DNA of 33,357 nucleotides, from assembly GCA_945883815.1 (NCBI GenBank), contig CAMCYJ010000035.1:1-33357 (forward strand). The letters run 5' to 3'. This DNA is from Akkermansia muciniphila. Lineage in GTDB: Bacteria > Verrucomicrobiota > Verrucomicrobiia > Limisphaerales > UBA9464. Shown in pieces: positions 6,729-15,442 of the stretch. How positions within the stretch are numbered: position 1 is the first letter of the stretch; each line of letters begins with the position of its first letter. A model generated the notes under the pieces. It had not been told where the DNA came from, did not search any database, and saw only the letters and a list, made by a program, of their open reading frames with translations. Position numbers and translations under genes: made by a program.

Positions 6729-9097
6729 AATCCTCACCCTCTCCTGCGGACTGGACGCCCGATTCCCCGGAGTTGACCGCCTTTGCTCTCAAGGATGGCC
6801 CCTTTGATCCGTCGGTTCCCGGTTGGGCCGAGCGGCGGGCCGCCGCTGAACAGGCGGTCGCGCGCTCGGCTCCGTTGCGGGCGGAGATCGGCGAGATTCG
6901 ACGTGTGGCCGATGACGTTGAGACGGACCTGAGCCGCGAGGCCATCCATCGCCTGAGCGCCGATCGTCGGGAGGCCGTCTTGGCCTATGCCCGCAATCCT
7001 GGGCGCGGTCTTCCCCGGCGATCTTCCGCAGGTTCGTCTCCGGAGGCCGACTCGGGCTGGCACCGTCTCTGGTCTAGGGTCACCCGCCCGGCCATGGGAT
7101 ACAGTCTGGCTGCGGCGACAGCGCTCAGCATTGGTCTGGCCCTCTGGAGCGCCTGGCCTTCGGCATCCCGGCCTTCCCCAGCGGTGGCTGTTCGTTCCGG
7201 GGCGTCGAACGCGCCCGCCGAAGCTTCTCCGTCGATTTCCGCAGACCGATCAACGCCAACGCCAATGCCAACGTCGGCGTCGGCGTCGGATACCCCCTTC
7301 ATCGCTCAACCCCAGGAGGAAACCTTGCGAGGAGAGCCTCAGTTGGCATGGGGCAGCCCTGGCCGATTGCCCGGTCCGTCTGCCGCGTCGACCACGACGG
7401 CCACGTCGGCCACGTCGCCATTGCCCGGTTCGCCCGCCTCGGTGGCTGGGCTCAAGCAGTACGGATTGGTGGCGCCGGCCGATTCGGCGGATGCGCTTGC
7501 GGGCCCAGCCTCGGCTGCTGCGTTCCCGACCGCTATCCCGACGGCCGCCCCTGCCGCCACTCCTGCCGCCGATGTGGCCCGAAAGTCCCGGGGCCTTCAG
7601 GCCACCCCGGTTACCCCTACCGCTCAGGCCAAGACGTCCATGCCTCGCCCTCGGGCCCAGACCACCCGGGAAATTCCATTCCAGTCGGCGGCGACCGCGC
7701 CCCGATCCACCTTCCCGCTGAAGCCGGGCAACACCAGTTACCCCCAGATCCGCAAGGCGCTCCAAGAAGGTCAGTTTCCTTCGCCCGATGCGGTGAGGCT
7801 CGAGGAATTGCTCAACTACTTTTCCTACGACTACCCCGCGCCCTCCGGATCGGATCCTGTCTCCGCTCAGGTCGAAGTGGCCGACTCGCCGTGGAGTCCG
7901 AACCACCGTCTGGTGAAGATCGGTCTCCAAGCCCGACCGGCACAGACGGCGGGGCGTCCTCGGGCCAACCTGGTGGTGCTGGTCGGGCTCAGTCCCGGCT
8001 CCTCAGCCCGCCTGTCCTGGGCTCAACGAAGCTTGCAGGCCCTCATCGAGGCGCTGGATGGCCGGGATTCGTTGGCCTTGCTCATCGATGGACCCCAGGG
8101 CCGACTGATCCTCCCGCCGACCGCCGCTGCCGATCGGGCCAGTCTGATTCGAGGGGTACGCGCCTTGCGGGCCGAAGGGGCTCCCCGGGGGTTGGAGGGC
8201 CTGCGTAGGGCCTACGCACTGGCCGACCAACATCATGTTCCCGGGGGCATCAATCGGGTGGTCTGGATTGTGGATGGAGAATTCTCCGCCGAGGCCGGCA
8301 CCCGGGAGGCGCTGGCGACGCTCATCCGTGAGCAAACCGATTGGGGGGTCTTCCTCAGTGTGATGGGTCTGGGGTCTGAAGTGCCTCCGGAATCGTCCGA
8401 GGCTCCCTGGATGCCCACGCCAGCAGGGGGGGCCTACGCCTCCGCGGCGACCCCGTCGGAGGCTCAGGCGGTGCTGAGACGTGAGTTGCAGCCCACTCCG
8501 GCCGCAGTGGCCGAAAACGTGACGGTGGATGTCCGGTTCAATCCGGCCCGCGTCGATCAATGGCGATTGCTCAGTCAAGAAAGCCAGGCATCGGCGGCGG
8601 CTCCCAACCCCTCACCGCCCCATTCTGGCGCTCAGATGGAGGCAGGCCGGTCGGTCACCGCGTTGTACGAGATCGTCCCCACCCGTGCAACCGATGGGCC
8701 GCGGGCAGGTTCCGGGCCCGAATCGGTGGGTCCTTCGGGCGGCCCGAGTGATTTGCTCAGCCTGGAGGTGGGATACCGTTCCCCCACGAACGGGCGGCCC
8801 CAAGACCCGGCCCAGAGCAGCCCCCCCCGGAGTCTTCAGGTGGGTGTCCCGGATGTCCGCCGGAGTTCCGACGCTGCGACGGCCGACTACAAATTCGCCG
8901 CCGCCGTGGTCGGCTATGGACTGATGTTGCGCGATTCCCCCTTCAAGGGTGATCTGACCTGGGAGAAGGTTCAGATTTTGGCGGAAGAAGGCCAAGGGCC
9001 GGATCGCGAGGGATACCGCGCGGAGTTCTTGCAACTGGTGCGTCAAGCCCGGGCGTTGCAAGATGGAGCCGTGGTCAATCGAAGGCCCAAGGAGTAA
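6725..9097 (+). CDS. Membrane-anchored YfbK-like VWA protein with degenerate MIDAS; possible anti-sigma partner
   Basis: 790 residues. Residues 1-124 form a charged, helical, presumably cytoplasmic region. One membrane helix follows at about 125-144 (GYSLAAATALSIGLALWSAW), then a Pro/Ala/Ser/Thr-rich linker to about 329. From 330 the YfbK architecture begins: the N-terminal segment (PLKPGNTSYPQIRKALQEGQ, LEELLNYFSYDYPAP), a VWA domain from about 415, and a C-terminal DUF3520-like part (DYKFAAAVVGYGLMLRDSPFKGD and GYRAEFLQLVRQARAL). The usual VWA metal motif DxSxS reads VGLSPGS at 420-426, so the Asp is Gly; a later Asp (IVDGEFS) is kept. Metal binding is therefore doubtful. The overlap with the ECF sigma gene and the membrane topology suggest an anti-sigma or signal-relay role. 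This is inference; no ZAS-type zinc motif is visible. Confidence 0.85.
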   Translation: MKSSPSPADWTPDSPELTAFALKDGPFDPSVPGWAERRAAAEQAVARSAPLRAEIGEIRRVADDVETDLSREAIHRLSADRREAVLAYARNPGRGLPRRSSAGSSPEADSGWHRLWSRVTRPAMGYSLAAATALSIGLALWSAWPSASRPSPAVAVRSGASNAPAEASPSISADRSTPTPMPTSASASDTPFIAQPQEETLRGEPQLAWGSPGRLPGPSAASTTTATSATSPLPGSPASVAGLKQYGLVAPADSADALAGPASAAAFPTAIPTAAPAATPAADVARKSRGLQATPVTPTAQAKTSMPRPRAQTTREIPFQSAATAPRSTFPLKPGNTSYPQIRKALQEGQFPSPDAVRLEELLNYFSYDYPAPSGSDPVSAQVEVADSPWSPNHRLVKIGLQARPAQTAGRPRANLVVLVGLSPGSSARLSWAQRSLQALIEALDGRDSLALLIDGPQGRLILPPTAAADRASLIRGVRALRAEGAPRGLEGLRRAYALADQHHVPGGINRVVWIVDGEFSAEAGTREALATLIREQTDWGVFLSVMGLGSEVPPESSEAPWMPTPAGGAYASAATPSEAQAVLRRELQPTPAAVAENVTVDVRFNPARVDQWRLLSQESQASAAAPNPSPPHSGAQMEAGRSVTALYEIVPTRATDGPRAGSGPESVGPSGGPSDLLSLEVGYRSPTNGRPQDPAQSSPPRSLQVGVPDVRRSSDAATADYKFAAAVVGYGLMLRDSPFKGDLTWEKVQILAEEGQGPDREGYRAEFLQLVRQARALQDGAVVNRRPKE

Positions 9098-9101
9098 AGC
9101 C

Positions 9102-9178
9102 CCGAGGCCCAAAGTGCCTCGGCGTAAAGCCCAGTAACCGGGAGCCGGACTCCACATCAGAGATCCCGCTGGGATCGC
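9102..9178. terminator. Two hairpins between convergent genes
   Basis: CCGAGGC (9102-9108) pairs perfectly with GCCTCGG (9116-9122) over a 7-nt loop, five bases after the VWA stop. GATCCC/GGGATC (9162-9167 with 9171-9176) forms a second hairpin. They sit in the gap between convergent genes, where transcripts from both sides should end. No T tract follows either hairpin, so Rho-independent termination is not assured. Confidence 0.5.
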
Positions 9179-9206
9179 TCCGGAGTTGGCTCGCCATCGG
9201 GTTTGC

Positions 9207-9614
9207 TCAGAGTCCGTCTTTGAAGGTCTTCAGCTGGTCCCGGACCTTTCGGAAGGCAGGATCTTTGCGGGCCGCGGCCAAATCGGGGTCTTTGAGCATC
9301 CAATCGAAGTCCCGGTATCCGGCTTCCATGGCTCTCAGCAGTTCGTCAATGGCGGGTTCGAGCTCACCGGCCAAGCACAGGCTGCAGGCCAGATTGAAGA
9401 GCACCTCTGGATCGCCCGGACGGAGCGATTTGAGTTGGTGGTCCACCCGCAGGCCATCGTTGATGCGCCCGCGTCGGGTGTAGTCATCGGCCAAGAGTTG
9501 GAGCGCTTCGACGTACTGGGGATCTTTTCCGACCAACCCTTCAAGGAAGCCGATCTCCACGTCGAGATCCCGGGTTTCCCGCTTGCCCATCTTCTGTTGT
9601 TTGGCCTGCGACAT
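9207..9614 (-). CDS. Small TPR-repeat protein
   Basis: 135 residues from ATG at 9614, which has GGAG a few bases upstream; an in-frame ATG at 9644 would add ten residues. After a basic start (MSQAKQQKMGKRETRD) the protein shows two to three tetratricopeptide-like helix pairs: LEGLVGKDPQYVEALQLLADDYTRRGR, LKSLRPGDPEVLFNLACSLCLAGE and IDELLRAMEAGYRD. The end, DPDLAAARKDPAFRKVRDQL, is the typical tail of small TPR proteins. TPR units bind other proteins; no catalytic motif, signal peptide or membrane segment is present, so it is probably a cytoplasmic adaptor. It runs convergent to the VWA gene and divergent from the Nudix gene. The partner cannot be named. Confidence 0.82.
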   Translation of the reverse strand: MSQAKQQKMGKRETRDLDVEIGFLEGLVGKDPQYVEALQLLADDYTRRGRINDGLRVDHQLKSLRPGDPEVLFNLACSLCLAGELEPAIDELLRAMEAGYRDFDWMLKDPDLAAARKDPAFRKVRDQLKTFKDGL

Positions 9615-9739
9615 CTGGCTCCAATCTCGAAAGCCACTCCTCATCCGTCAAGCGGCAGTCACAGGAAAGACCGGTGATCAGGAATCTGGTGGCGATCTAC
9701 GGTTGCCGCCCTGGGAGTCCTGTCGGAACCTCCGGCCGT

Positions 9740-10258
9740 ATGTCCGAGGAATGGTTTGATGTGGTCGATGAGCAAAACCAGGTCATCAGCAAGGCGCCCC
9801 GTAGCGAGGTGCATCGCCTGAAGCTGCGTCATCGGGCGGTCCATGTGCTGGTCTTCAATCAACGGGGCGAGTTGTTCCTTCAGCAGCGGGCACTCTGGAA
9901 GGACGATTTTCCCGGAGTCTGGGATTCCTCCTCGTCGGGACACGTCAGCGCTGGCGATGGCATGGATGACACCTCGATTCGGGAAGTCGCCGAGGAGCTG
10001 GGGGTCGAACTGTCCGAGCCACCGCGCAGGATCTTCGAACTGGAGGCTACCGAGGCCACCGGCTGGGAGTTCTGTGGCGTGTACCGGGCCGATCACGAGG
10101 GCCCCTTCGTGCTTCAGCCCTCGGAGATCCGCGGGGGCGGGTGGTTCACGCTGCAGGCGGTCGAGGAGTGGGTGGCACGGCGTCCGGAAGACTTTGCCAG
10201 CGCCTTCCGCGTGATCTGGCACCGACTGCAAGCGACGAAGTCTTCGACCTTGACCTAG
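9740..10258 (+). CDS. Nudix hydrolase (IDI/YfcD-like subgroup)
   Basis: 172 residues from ATG at 9740. A GTG at 9674 with AGGA upstream would add 22 residues, but family similarity begins at SEEWFDVVDEQNQVI, so the shorter form is preferred. The Nudix box starts at Gly67 (GHVSAGDGMDDTSIREVAEELG, to residue 88), with REVAEELG intact and Asp in place of the first Glu. The opening DVVDEQNQVI...EVHRLKLRHRAVHVLVFN and LQQRALWKDDFPGVWDSS resemble the isopentenyl-diphosphate-isomerase-like branch of Nudix proteins. In that branch some members are isomerases and many are pyrophosphohydrolases. The Cys and Glu expected of a true IPP isomerase are not evident, so hydrolysis of a nucleotide diphosphate derivative is more likely. 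The substrate is unknown; cytoplasmic. Confidence 0.87.
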   Translation: MSEEWFDVVDEQNQVISKAPRSEVHRLKLRHRAVHVLVFNQRGELFLQQRALWKDDFPGVWDSSSSGHVSAGDGMDDTSIREVAEELGVELSEPPRRIFELEATEATGWEFCGVYRADHEGPFVLQPSEIRGGGWFTLQAVEEWVARRPEDFASAFRVIWHRLQATKSSTLT

Positions 10259-10294
10259 GTTTTTTAGGAGTTCGGTGTAGGGTGCTTTCACACC

Positions 10295-13200
10295 ATGAAG
10301 TCGAATTCCCGCGGGGTCTTCTGGACCATCCTCGCCTCGTTCTTCGTCTCAGGCCTCGCCGGCCTGCTCTATCAAGTTGTCTGGACGAGGTATCTGGCGC
10401 TTTTCCTCGGAAGCACCAGCTACGCGGTGGTCGCGGTTCTCGCCGCCTTCATGGGCGGATTAGCCGCGGGCAACGCCCTGTTGGGCACGCGGGCCGATTC
10501 GCTCCGGAGACCGCTGTTCTTCTATGCCTGTCTGGAGGCCGGGATCGGACTCTTCGCGGTGTTTTTCCCCTGGTATTTCGAGACCGTCCGACAGGGTTTC
10601 CTGTCGGTCATCCGGACGGTCCATCCCGAGGGGACTCCGCGCCTGGCCCTGCAGTTCGGCTTCGCCGTGCTCATCATCCTCCTGCCGACCGTGCTGATGG
10701 GTGCGACGCTCCCGGTGCTCACCAAATACGTCACCCGTTCACTTTCGGAGCTCCGTGGCCGGGTGGCGGCGCTCTACTCGATCAACAGTGCGGGCGCAGT
10801 CGCTGGCATTCTGCTGGCCGACTGGTGGTGGATTCCCGCGCTGGGCCTCGAGGCGGTGGTGCAGTTGGGCGCGACGCTGAGCCTCGGCATCGCCTTGGTC
10901 GCGTACGTCTTAAGTTCCCGCAGCGGCGAGGGCCTCGATGAGCCAGTTCAGCCGGTTGCACGTTCCGTGACCGACGAGTCCTTCACGCCTTTGGAGTGCC
11001 GGGTGGCGCTGGTGGCCGCCGGCCTGTCCGGCTTCGTGGCCATGCTCTATGAGGTGGCTTGGACCCGCCTGTTGGCCCTGGCGCTCGGGTCCAGCACCCA
11101 CGCCTACTCGCTGATGCTGGCCACGTTCATCAGTGGCATCGCCGTCGGCAGCGCGCTGGTGTCCGCCTGGCGCCGGCGCTACGACACGCTCGTCGCCTTC
11201 GCTGTCGCCGAATGGGCGCTGGCCGGCACGCTGTTGGTCTCGATGTTTTTCTACGACCTCATTCCGTACGCCTTCGCCCATCTTGCCGACGTCATCGCCC
11301 GGCGGCCGGCGGCCTATCCGTTGTATGAACTGGTCCAGGTGCTTGTCTGTTTCAGTGTGCTCTTCGTGCCCGCCGTATGCCTGGGTATGACCCTGCCGTT
11401 GGCCAGCCGCGTGGTCACGGCCGACTTCCGTACGACCGGCGGATCGGTCGGTCGGGTGTTCGCCGTCAACACGGTGGGCACGGTGTTGGGGGCCGTTCTC
11501 ACCGGTTTGGTCTTCCTGCCCGTCCTTGGGTTGGCTTCAACCCTTGCTCTGGGCATCGGCATCAACGCACTCATCGGATGGGTCACCTTGGCCTCCCGGC
11601 GTGGTGGTGTCACCAGGGCCCTGATCCAAGGGTTGGTGGCCACGGCCGTGCTGGTCGCTGTGGTCTCGCTCACGCTCGGCGAACGCTGGTCGCGTGCCTT
11701 CGTTCTGGGGCTCTGGCGCGACGTTCGTCCTCCGGCGAGTATTGCTGAATTCCGTCAACGCGCCGACATCTACAACCTGGCCTACCACCGTGACGGGGCC
11801 GGATCGACGGTTGCGATTCTGGCAGTCACCAACCGCGCGGGTCAGCCGAGCATCAGCCTCAAGGTCAACGGCAAGGCCGACGCCAGTTCCGGTGAGGACA
11901 TGAGCACCCAGATTCTGGCCGGCCAATTGCCGATGTTGCTCCATCCCTTCGCCGAGAGGGTCCTCGTGGTCGGCGCGGGCAGTGGCGTGACGGTCGGATC
12001 GATTTTGCAACATGTGCCGGTGAAGTCTGTGGACTTGGTCGAGATTTCCCCGGAAGTGGCCGAGGTGGCCCGTGATCATTTCGCGCCCTTCAACCACGAT
12101 GCCCTTCGCAATCCCCGGTGTCGCACCCACATCGAGGACGCCAAGACCTTCCTTCAGACCACGCCGGAGTCCTTCGATGTCATCGTCACCGAGCCCTCGA
12201 ATCCCTGGATGGCGGGTGTCGCGGCGGTGTTCAGTCAGGAGTATTATCAAGACTGTTTGGCGCGCCTAAAGCCCGGGGGGCTTTGTGCTCAGTGGGTCCA
12301 GACCTACGAGACCGACGACGAGACCTTCGCCACCGTCGTGGCTACTTTTGGATCTGTGTTCCCGCACCTCAGCCTGTGGCAAACATCCACCAGCGACCTG
12401 CTCCTTATCGGGGCCGCCCAACCCTATCGTCCGGACTTGCAGGCCATGGCCCGCCGCCTTGCCCAGCCTGCCGTCGCGGCCGACCTCGGGCGTATCGAGA
12501 TCACCCGGCCGGTCAACGTGCTCGCATTGCAAATGGTGGCCTTTGGAGACGCCTTCTTCTTGGCCCCGGACGGCACGACGATCCACAGCGATTTTCATCC
12601 GGTGCTTGAGTACCGGGCCCAGCGGGCCTTCTTTGCCCGCGGGATGGCCATGGTGCCTTATCGGCTCAACGAGGCCTTGCATCCTCGGCCGCGGACGCTC
12701 CTCGGTGAACACCTGGCGGGTGCTCCGCTCACGGCCGAAGATTGCCGAGCCTTGGCCCGGCAATTTGCCAAGATCGGCATTCCTCAACTCCCGATCTTCC
12801 GCTCCGTCTTGCGCCGTTGGCAGGAGCTTCAACCGAACGATCCAACGGTGCTCCGGTTGCTTTCCTCCTACGCCATCCAGAATCCCGCGCCGGACGGCGA
12901 GGTGGCCTCGTTGGTCAGCCATCCGGCCTTCTCCAGTGAAAAGCAATTGGGCGATCTGAACCTCATGCGCCAGTTGGCCGACCTGCTCTTGCTGCAGCAC
13001 CGCACTCGGCGTTCGGCCTTCCATTTGCCCGATTCGGTCCGGTTGGAGGTGTTCCTGGGAGCGCTCATCCAATTGGATCCTGCCCGTCAGCGAATACACC
13101 GCATCCGGTTGGCCGAGGTGAGTTGGGACCGGGGCAATGATGCCCGCGCCCGGGTGCTTTTCGAGGAAGCGCTCGATCTGGATGAACAGCGGTTTGGGCC

Positions 13201-13417
13201 GTTGGATTTCTCGGAGGATCCCGGGTGCCCAGCGGGCATGATGGCCCGATTGATCGATGCCGACCTGAGGGCGGGTGATCTCAAGGGTGCCATGGAAAAG
13301 GTCCTGCGCTTTGGCCGATTGGGCTATATCCGACCGGAAAAACTAACCGGAGATGAAGCCCTTCAAATGCTCGCCCGACGGGTCATAGTCACCACTCAGG
13401 CCTCCTTGCAGCGATGA
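10295..13417 (+). CDS. Fused MFS / spermidine-synthase-like protein
   Basis: 1040 residues in three parts. Residues 1 to about 490 form many membrane helices in two related halves (GLAGLLYQVVWTRYLALFLGS and its later echo GFVAMLYEVAWTRLLALALGS), the membrane part of fused MFS/spermidine synthases. Residues about 540-760 form a SAM-binding Rossmann domain: VLVVGAGSGVTVGSILQ from 556, then SVDLVEISPEVAEVAR and VIVTEPSNPWMAG. The remaining C-terminus is helical and TPR-like (WQELQPNDPTVLRLLSSYA; ARVLFEEALDLDEQ). In true spermidine synthases the TEPSNPW region carries a DSTDP-type catalytic Asp, which is missing, so aminopropyl transfer should not be assumed. It may methylate or otherwise modify a substrate at the membrane. 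The start ATG at 10295 lacks a close SD; AGGAG lies 23 nt upstream. Confidence 0.85.
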   Translation: MKSNSRGVFWTILASFFVSGLAGLLYQVVWTRYLALFLGSTSYAVVAVLAAFMGGLAAGNALLGTRADSLRRPLFFYACLEAGIGLFAVFFPWYFETVRQGFLSVIRTVHPEGTPRLALQFGFAVLIILLPTVLMGATLPVLTKYVTRSLSELRGRVAALYSINSAGAVAGILLADWWWIPALGLEAVVQLGATLSLGIALVAYVLSSRSGEGLDEPVQPVARSVTDESFTPLECRVALVAAGLSGFVAMLYEVAWTRLLALALGSSTHAYSLMLATFISGIAVGSALVSAWRRRYDTLVAFAVAEWALAGTLLVSMFFYDLIPYAFAHLADVIARRPAAYPLYELVQVLVCFSVLFVPAVCLGMTLPLASRVVTADFRTTGGSVGRVFAVNTVGTVLGAVLTGLVFLPVLGLASTLALGIGINALIGWVTLASRRGGVTRALIQGLVATAVLVAVVSLTLGERWSRAFVLGLWRDVRPPASIAEFRQRADIYNLAYHRDGAGSTVAILAVTNRAGQPSISLKVNGKADASSGEDMSTQILAGQLPMLLHPFAERVLVVGAGSGVTVGSILQHVPVKSVDLVEISPEVAEVARDHFAPFNHDALRNPRCRTHIEDAKTFLQTTPESFDVIVTEPSNPWMAGVAAVFSQEYYQDCLARLKPGGLCAQWVQTYETDDETFATVVATFGSVFPHLSLWQTSTSDLLLIGAAQPYRPDLQAMARRLAQPAVAADLGRIEITRPVNVLALQMVAFGDAFFLAPDGTTIHSDFHPVLEYRAQRAFFARGMAMVPYRLNEALHPRPRTLLGEHLAGAPLTAEDCRALARQFAKIGIPQLPIFRSVLRRWQELQPNDPTVLRLLSSYAIQNPAPDGEVASLVSHPAFSSEKQLGDLNLMRQLADLLLLQHRTRRSAFHLPDSVRLEVFLGALIQLDPARQRIHRIRLAEVSWDRGNDARARVLFEEALDLDEQRFGPLDFSEDPGCPAGMMARLIDADLRAGDLKGAMEKVLRFGRLGYIRPEKLTGDEALQMLARRVIVTTQASLQR

Positions 13418-13467
13418 GGTCCAGCCTGCCTGCGTCTCGTCCGCTCCTGCGCCGTGCTTGTCACCCA

Positions 13468-13529
13468 CGCTCGACATTGAGCGCGACTGGGGTTTTCTTG
13501 AATGCTTGTCCGCGGGGCGGGGCCCGCGG
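13468..13529 (+). promoter_or_regulatory. Two hairpins in the livH leader, one abutting the start codon
   Basis: A 5-bp hairpin (CGCTC 13468-13472 with GAGCG 13479-13483) is followed after 7 nt by GGGGTTTTCTT, which could end the upstream transcript. A stronger GC hairpin (TCCGCGGG 13509-13516 with CCCGCGGA 13523-13530) ends five bases before the livH ATG at 13536 and would cover the only SD-like bases (GGA 13528-13530). It could limit translation initiation. Function is inferred from position and pairing. Confidence 0.4.
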
Positions 13530-13535
13530 AACCCG

Positions 13536-14441
13536 ATGACCGAGTTCCTGCAACAACTGCTCAATGGAGTGCTCCTGGGGGCTATTTACGCCCTCATCGC
13601 CCTGGGGTACACCATGGTCTACGGCGTCCTCCGCTTCATCAATTTTGCCCACAGCGATGTGTTCATGTTGGGAGCGTTTGTCGCCTGGTATTCGGTGGAG
13701 AAACTCGGGTTGCCCACCCAGTCCATTGGCGGTGGGTTGGCGGCCTTGTTGTTGTCGATGTCGGTATGCGCCGTCTTGGGTGTCGTGATTGAAAAGCTCG
13801 CCTACAAGCCGTTGCGTCAGCGATCCACCCTCACGGTGCTGATCACCGCCATCGGCGTCTCGTTGCTCATCCAGAACGTGGCGCAGAATTCGCGGCTCGG
13901 TTTTGGTCCCAACCCCAGGGCCTTTCCGGCTCTCTTTCCTTCCCAGCAGCTCCACTTCGGCGCCTTGACCGTCTCAACCCACCAGCTGGTGGTGCTGGCT
14001 GTCGCCCTCAGTCTCCTGGGGTTGCTCTACTGGATCGTGCACCACACCCGCACCGGCACCGCCATGCGTGCCTTGTCCTTCAATGCCACAGCCGCCTCGT
14101 TGGTGGGCATCAACAATGACCGGATCATCTCCTTCACCTTCGGTCTGGGATCGGCCCTCGCGGGTGCCGGAGGAGTCCTTTATGCCATGAACTACCCGAG
14201 CATCGATCCCTTGATGGGCACCTTGCCGGGCCTCAAGGCCTTCGTGGCCGCGGTGCTGGGCGGCATTGGAAACCTGCCGGGAGCGGCGCTGGGCGGGTTG
14301 CTCATCGGTTTGGTGGAGACCTTCGTATCGGGAACGCGGCTCTCCACCTTCCGCGATGCCATCGCCTTCGGCATCCTCATCGCCATCCTGCTGTTCCGGC
14401 CCGCCGGCCTGCTGGGCAAACTCAAGGTGGAGAAGGTCTGA
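13536..14441 (+). CDS. livH: Branched-chain amino acid ABC transporter permease LivH
   Basis: 301 residues from ATG at 13536, which starts the canonical family N-terminus MTEFLQQLLNGVLLGAIYAL; the longer open frame from 13458 lacks membrane character. It is a polytopic inner-membrane protein with the LivH motif ALGYTMVYGVLRFINFAHSDVFMLGAF in the first helices, the cytoplasmic loop RTGTAMRALSFNATAASLVGINNDRII that contacts the ATPases, and the C-terminal GLKAFVAAVLGGIGNLPGAALGGLLIG. With LivM it forms the transmembrane path for Leu/Ile/Val or related substrates. It is the first gene of a four-gene cassette whose next member starts 2 nt after its stop. A urea (UrtB) role is possible in this superfamily, but no urease or UrtA gene is visible. 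Confidence 0.93.
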   Translation: MTEFLQQLLNGVLLGAIYALIALGYTMVYGVLRFINFAHSDVFMLGAFVAWYSVEKLGLPTQSIGGGLAALLLSMSVCAVLGVVIEKLAYKPLRQRSTLTVLITAIGVSLLIQNVAQNSRLGFGPNPRAFPALFPSQQLHFGALTVSTHQLVVLAVALSLLGLLYWIVHHTRTGTAMRALSFNATAASLVGINNDRIISFTFGLGSALAGAGGVLYAMNYPSIDPLMGTLPGLKAFVAAVLGGIGNLPGAALGGLLIGLVETFVSGTRLSTFRDAIAFGILIAILLFRPAGLLGKLKVEKV

Positions 14442-14443
14442 CC

Positions 14444-15442
14444 ATGGCGTTTCCCATCGCCCAACGCTGGTTGCTCGCATCCTTGATTCTGGCAGGGGTG
14501 GCCTCGGCGGTTTCCGGCTCCATCGATCCCTACTTTCTGGACGTGGTGATGGGGGTGGGTGTCAGCGTGGTGTTGGCCTCCAGCCTCAATCTCATCAACG
14601 GTTTCACCGGGCAATTCTCCCTGGGACACGCTGGTTTCATGGCTGTGGGAGCGTACACCTCGGCCATGTTGACCACGGTGGTGGCTCCGCGGTTGGGTTG
14701 GAACCCCGTTCTCCTCCAGTGGGTGTTCTTCCCGATGAGCCTCATCGTTGCGGGCCTGCTCGCCGCAGTGGCGGGTCTGGCGGTCGGAGCGCCCTCGCTC
14801 CGGCTCAAGGGCGATTACTTGGCCATCGTGACCCTGGGTTTCGGGGAGATCATTCGTGTGATGCTCCAGAACCTCGATGCGGTGGGGGGCGCTCGTGGTC
14901 TGACGGGGGTGCCCACCTACACCAACTTGTTTTGGACCTTCGGCACCGCGGCCTTGACCGTGTACACGGTCTGGGCGCTCCTCAACTCCACCCATGGGCG
15001 TGGATTCTTAGCGGTGGCCGACGACGAGGTGGCCGCCGAAGCCATGGGCCTTGATACGACTCGCTACAAAATCACGGCCTTCGGCATCGGATCCTTCTTT
15101 GCCGGTTTGGCCGGTGGTTTGTACGCGCATCTCAAGGGGTATCTCAACCCGGGTGGGTTCTCCTTCGACAAAAGCATCGAAATTGTGGTGATGGTGATCC
15201 TGGGGGGCATGGGCCGTCATGCCGGCGTGGTCTTTGCGGCGATCTTGTTGACCTTGCTGCCGGAGGGCCTCCGCGAATTGGGCAGTCGCTCGGTGCCCAA
15301 TCCTTTTGGAGGAGCGGCCTGGTCGCTCGACTGGATCAAAGAAATGCGGATGATCCTCTACTCCCTGCTTCTGATTTTGCTGATGTTGCTGCGGCCGCAG
15401 GGATTGTTCCATCGGAGCGAACGCCGGAGGCGAGGCACATGA
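14444..15442 (+). CDS. livM: Branched-chain amino acid ABC transporter permease LivM
   Basis: 332 residues. The second permease, with family segments [30 protein letters not shown] near the N-terminus, [25 protein letters not shown] in the middle, [29 protein letters not shown] (the ATPase-contact loop), and [27 protein letters not shown] near the end. The membrane helices and length match LivM. It is located in the inner membrane as partner of LivH. The ATG at 14444 follows the livH stop by 2 nt, and GGAG/AAGG lies upstream inside livH. Its own stop overlaps the livG start by four bases, so translation is probably coupled. The C-terminal tail is short and basic ([10 protein letters not shown]). 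Confidence 0.93.
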   Translation: MAFPIAQRWLLASLILAGVASAVSGSIDPYFLDVVMGVGVSVVLASSLNLINGFTGQFSLGHAGFMAVGAYTSAMLTTVVAPRLGWNPVLLQWVFFPMSLIVAGLLAAVAGLAVGAPSLRLKGDYLAIVTLGFGEIIRVMLQNLDAVGGARGLTGVPTYTNLFWTFGTAALTVYTVWALLNSTHGRGFLAVADDEVAAEAMGLDTTRYKITAFGIGSFFAGLAGGLYAHLKGYLNPGGFSFDKSIEIVVMVILGGMGRHAGVVFAAILLTLLPEGLRELGSRSVPNPFGGAAWSLDWIKEMRMILYSLLLILLMLLRPQGLFHRSERRRRGT

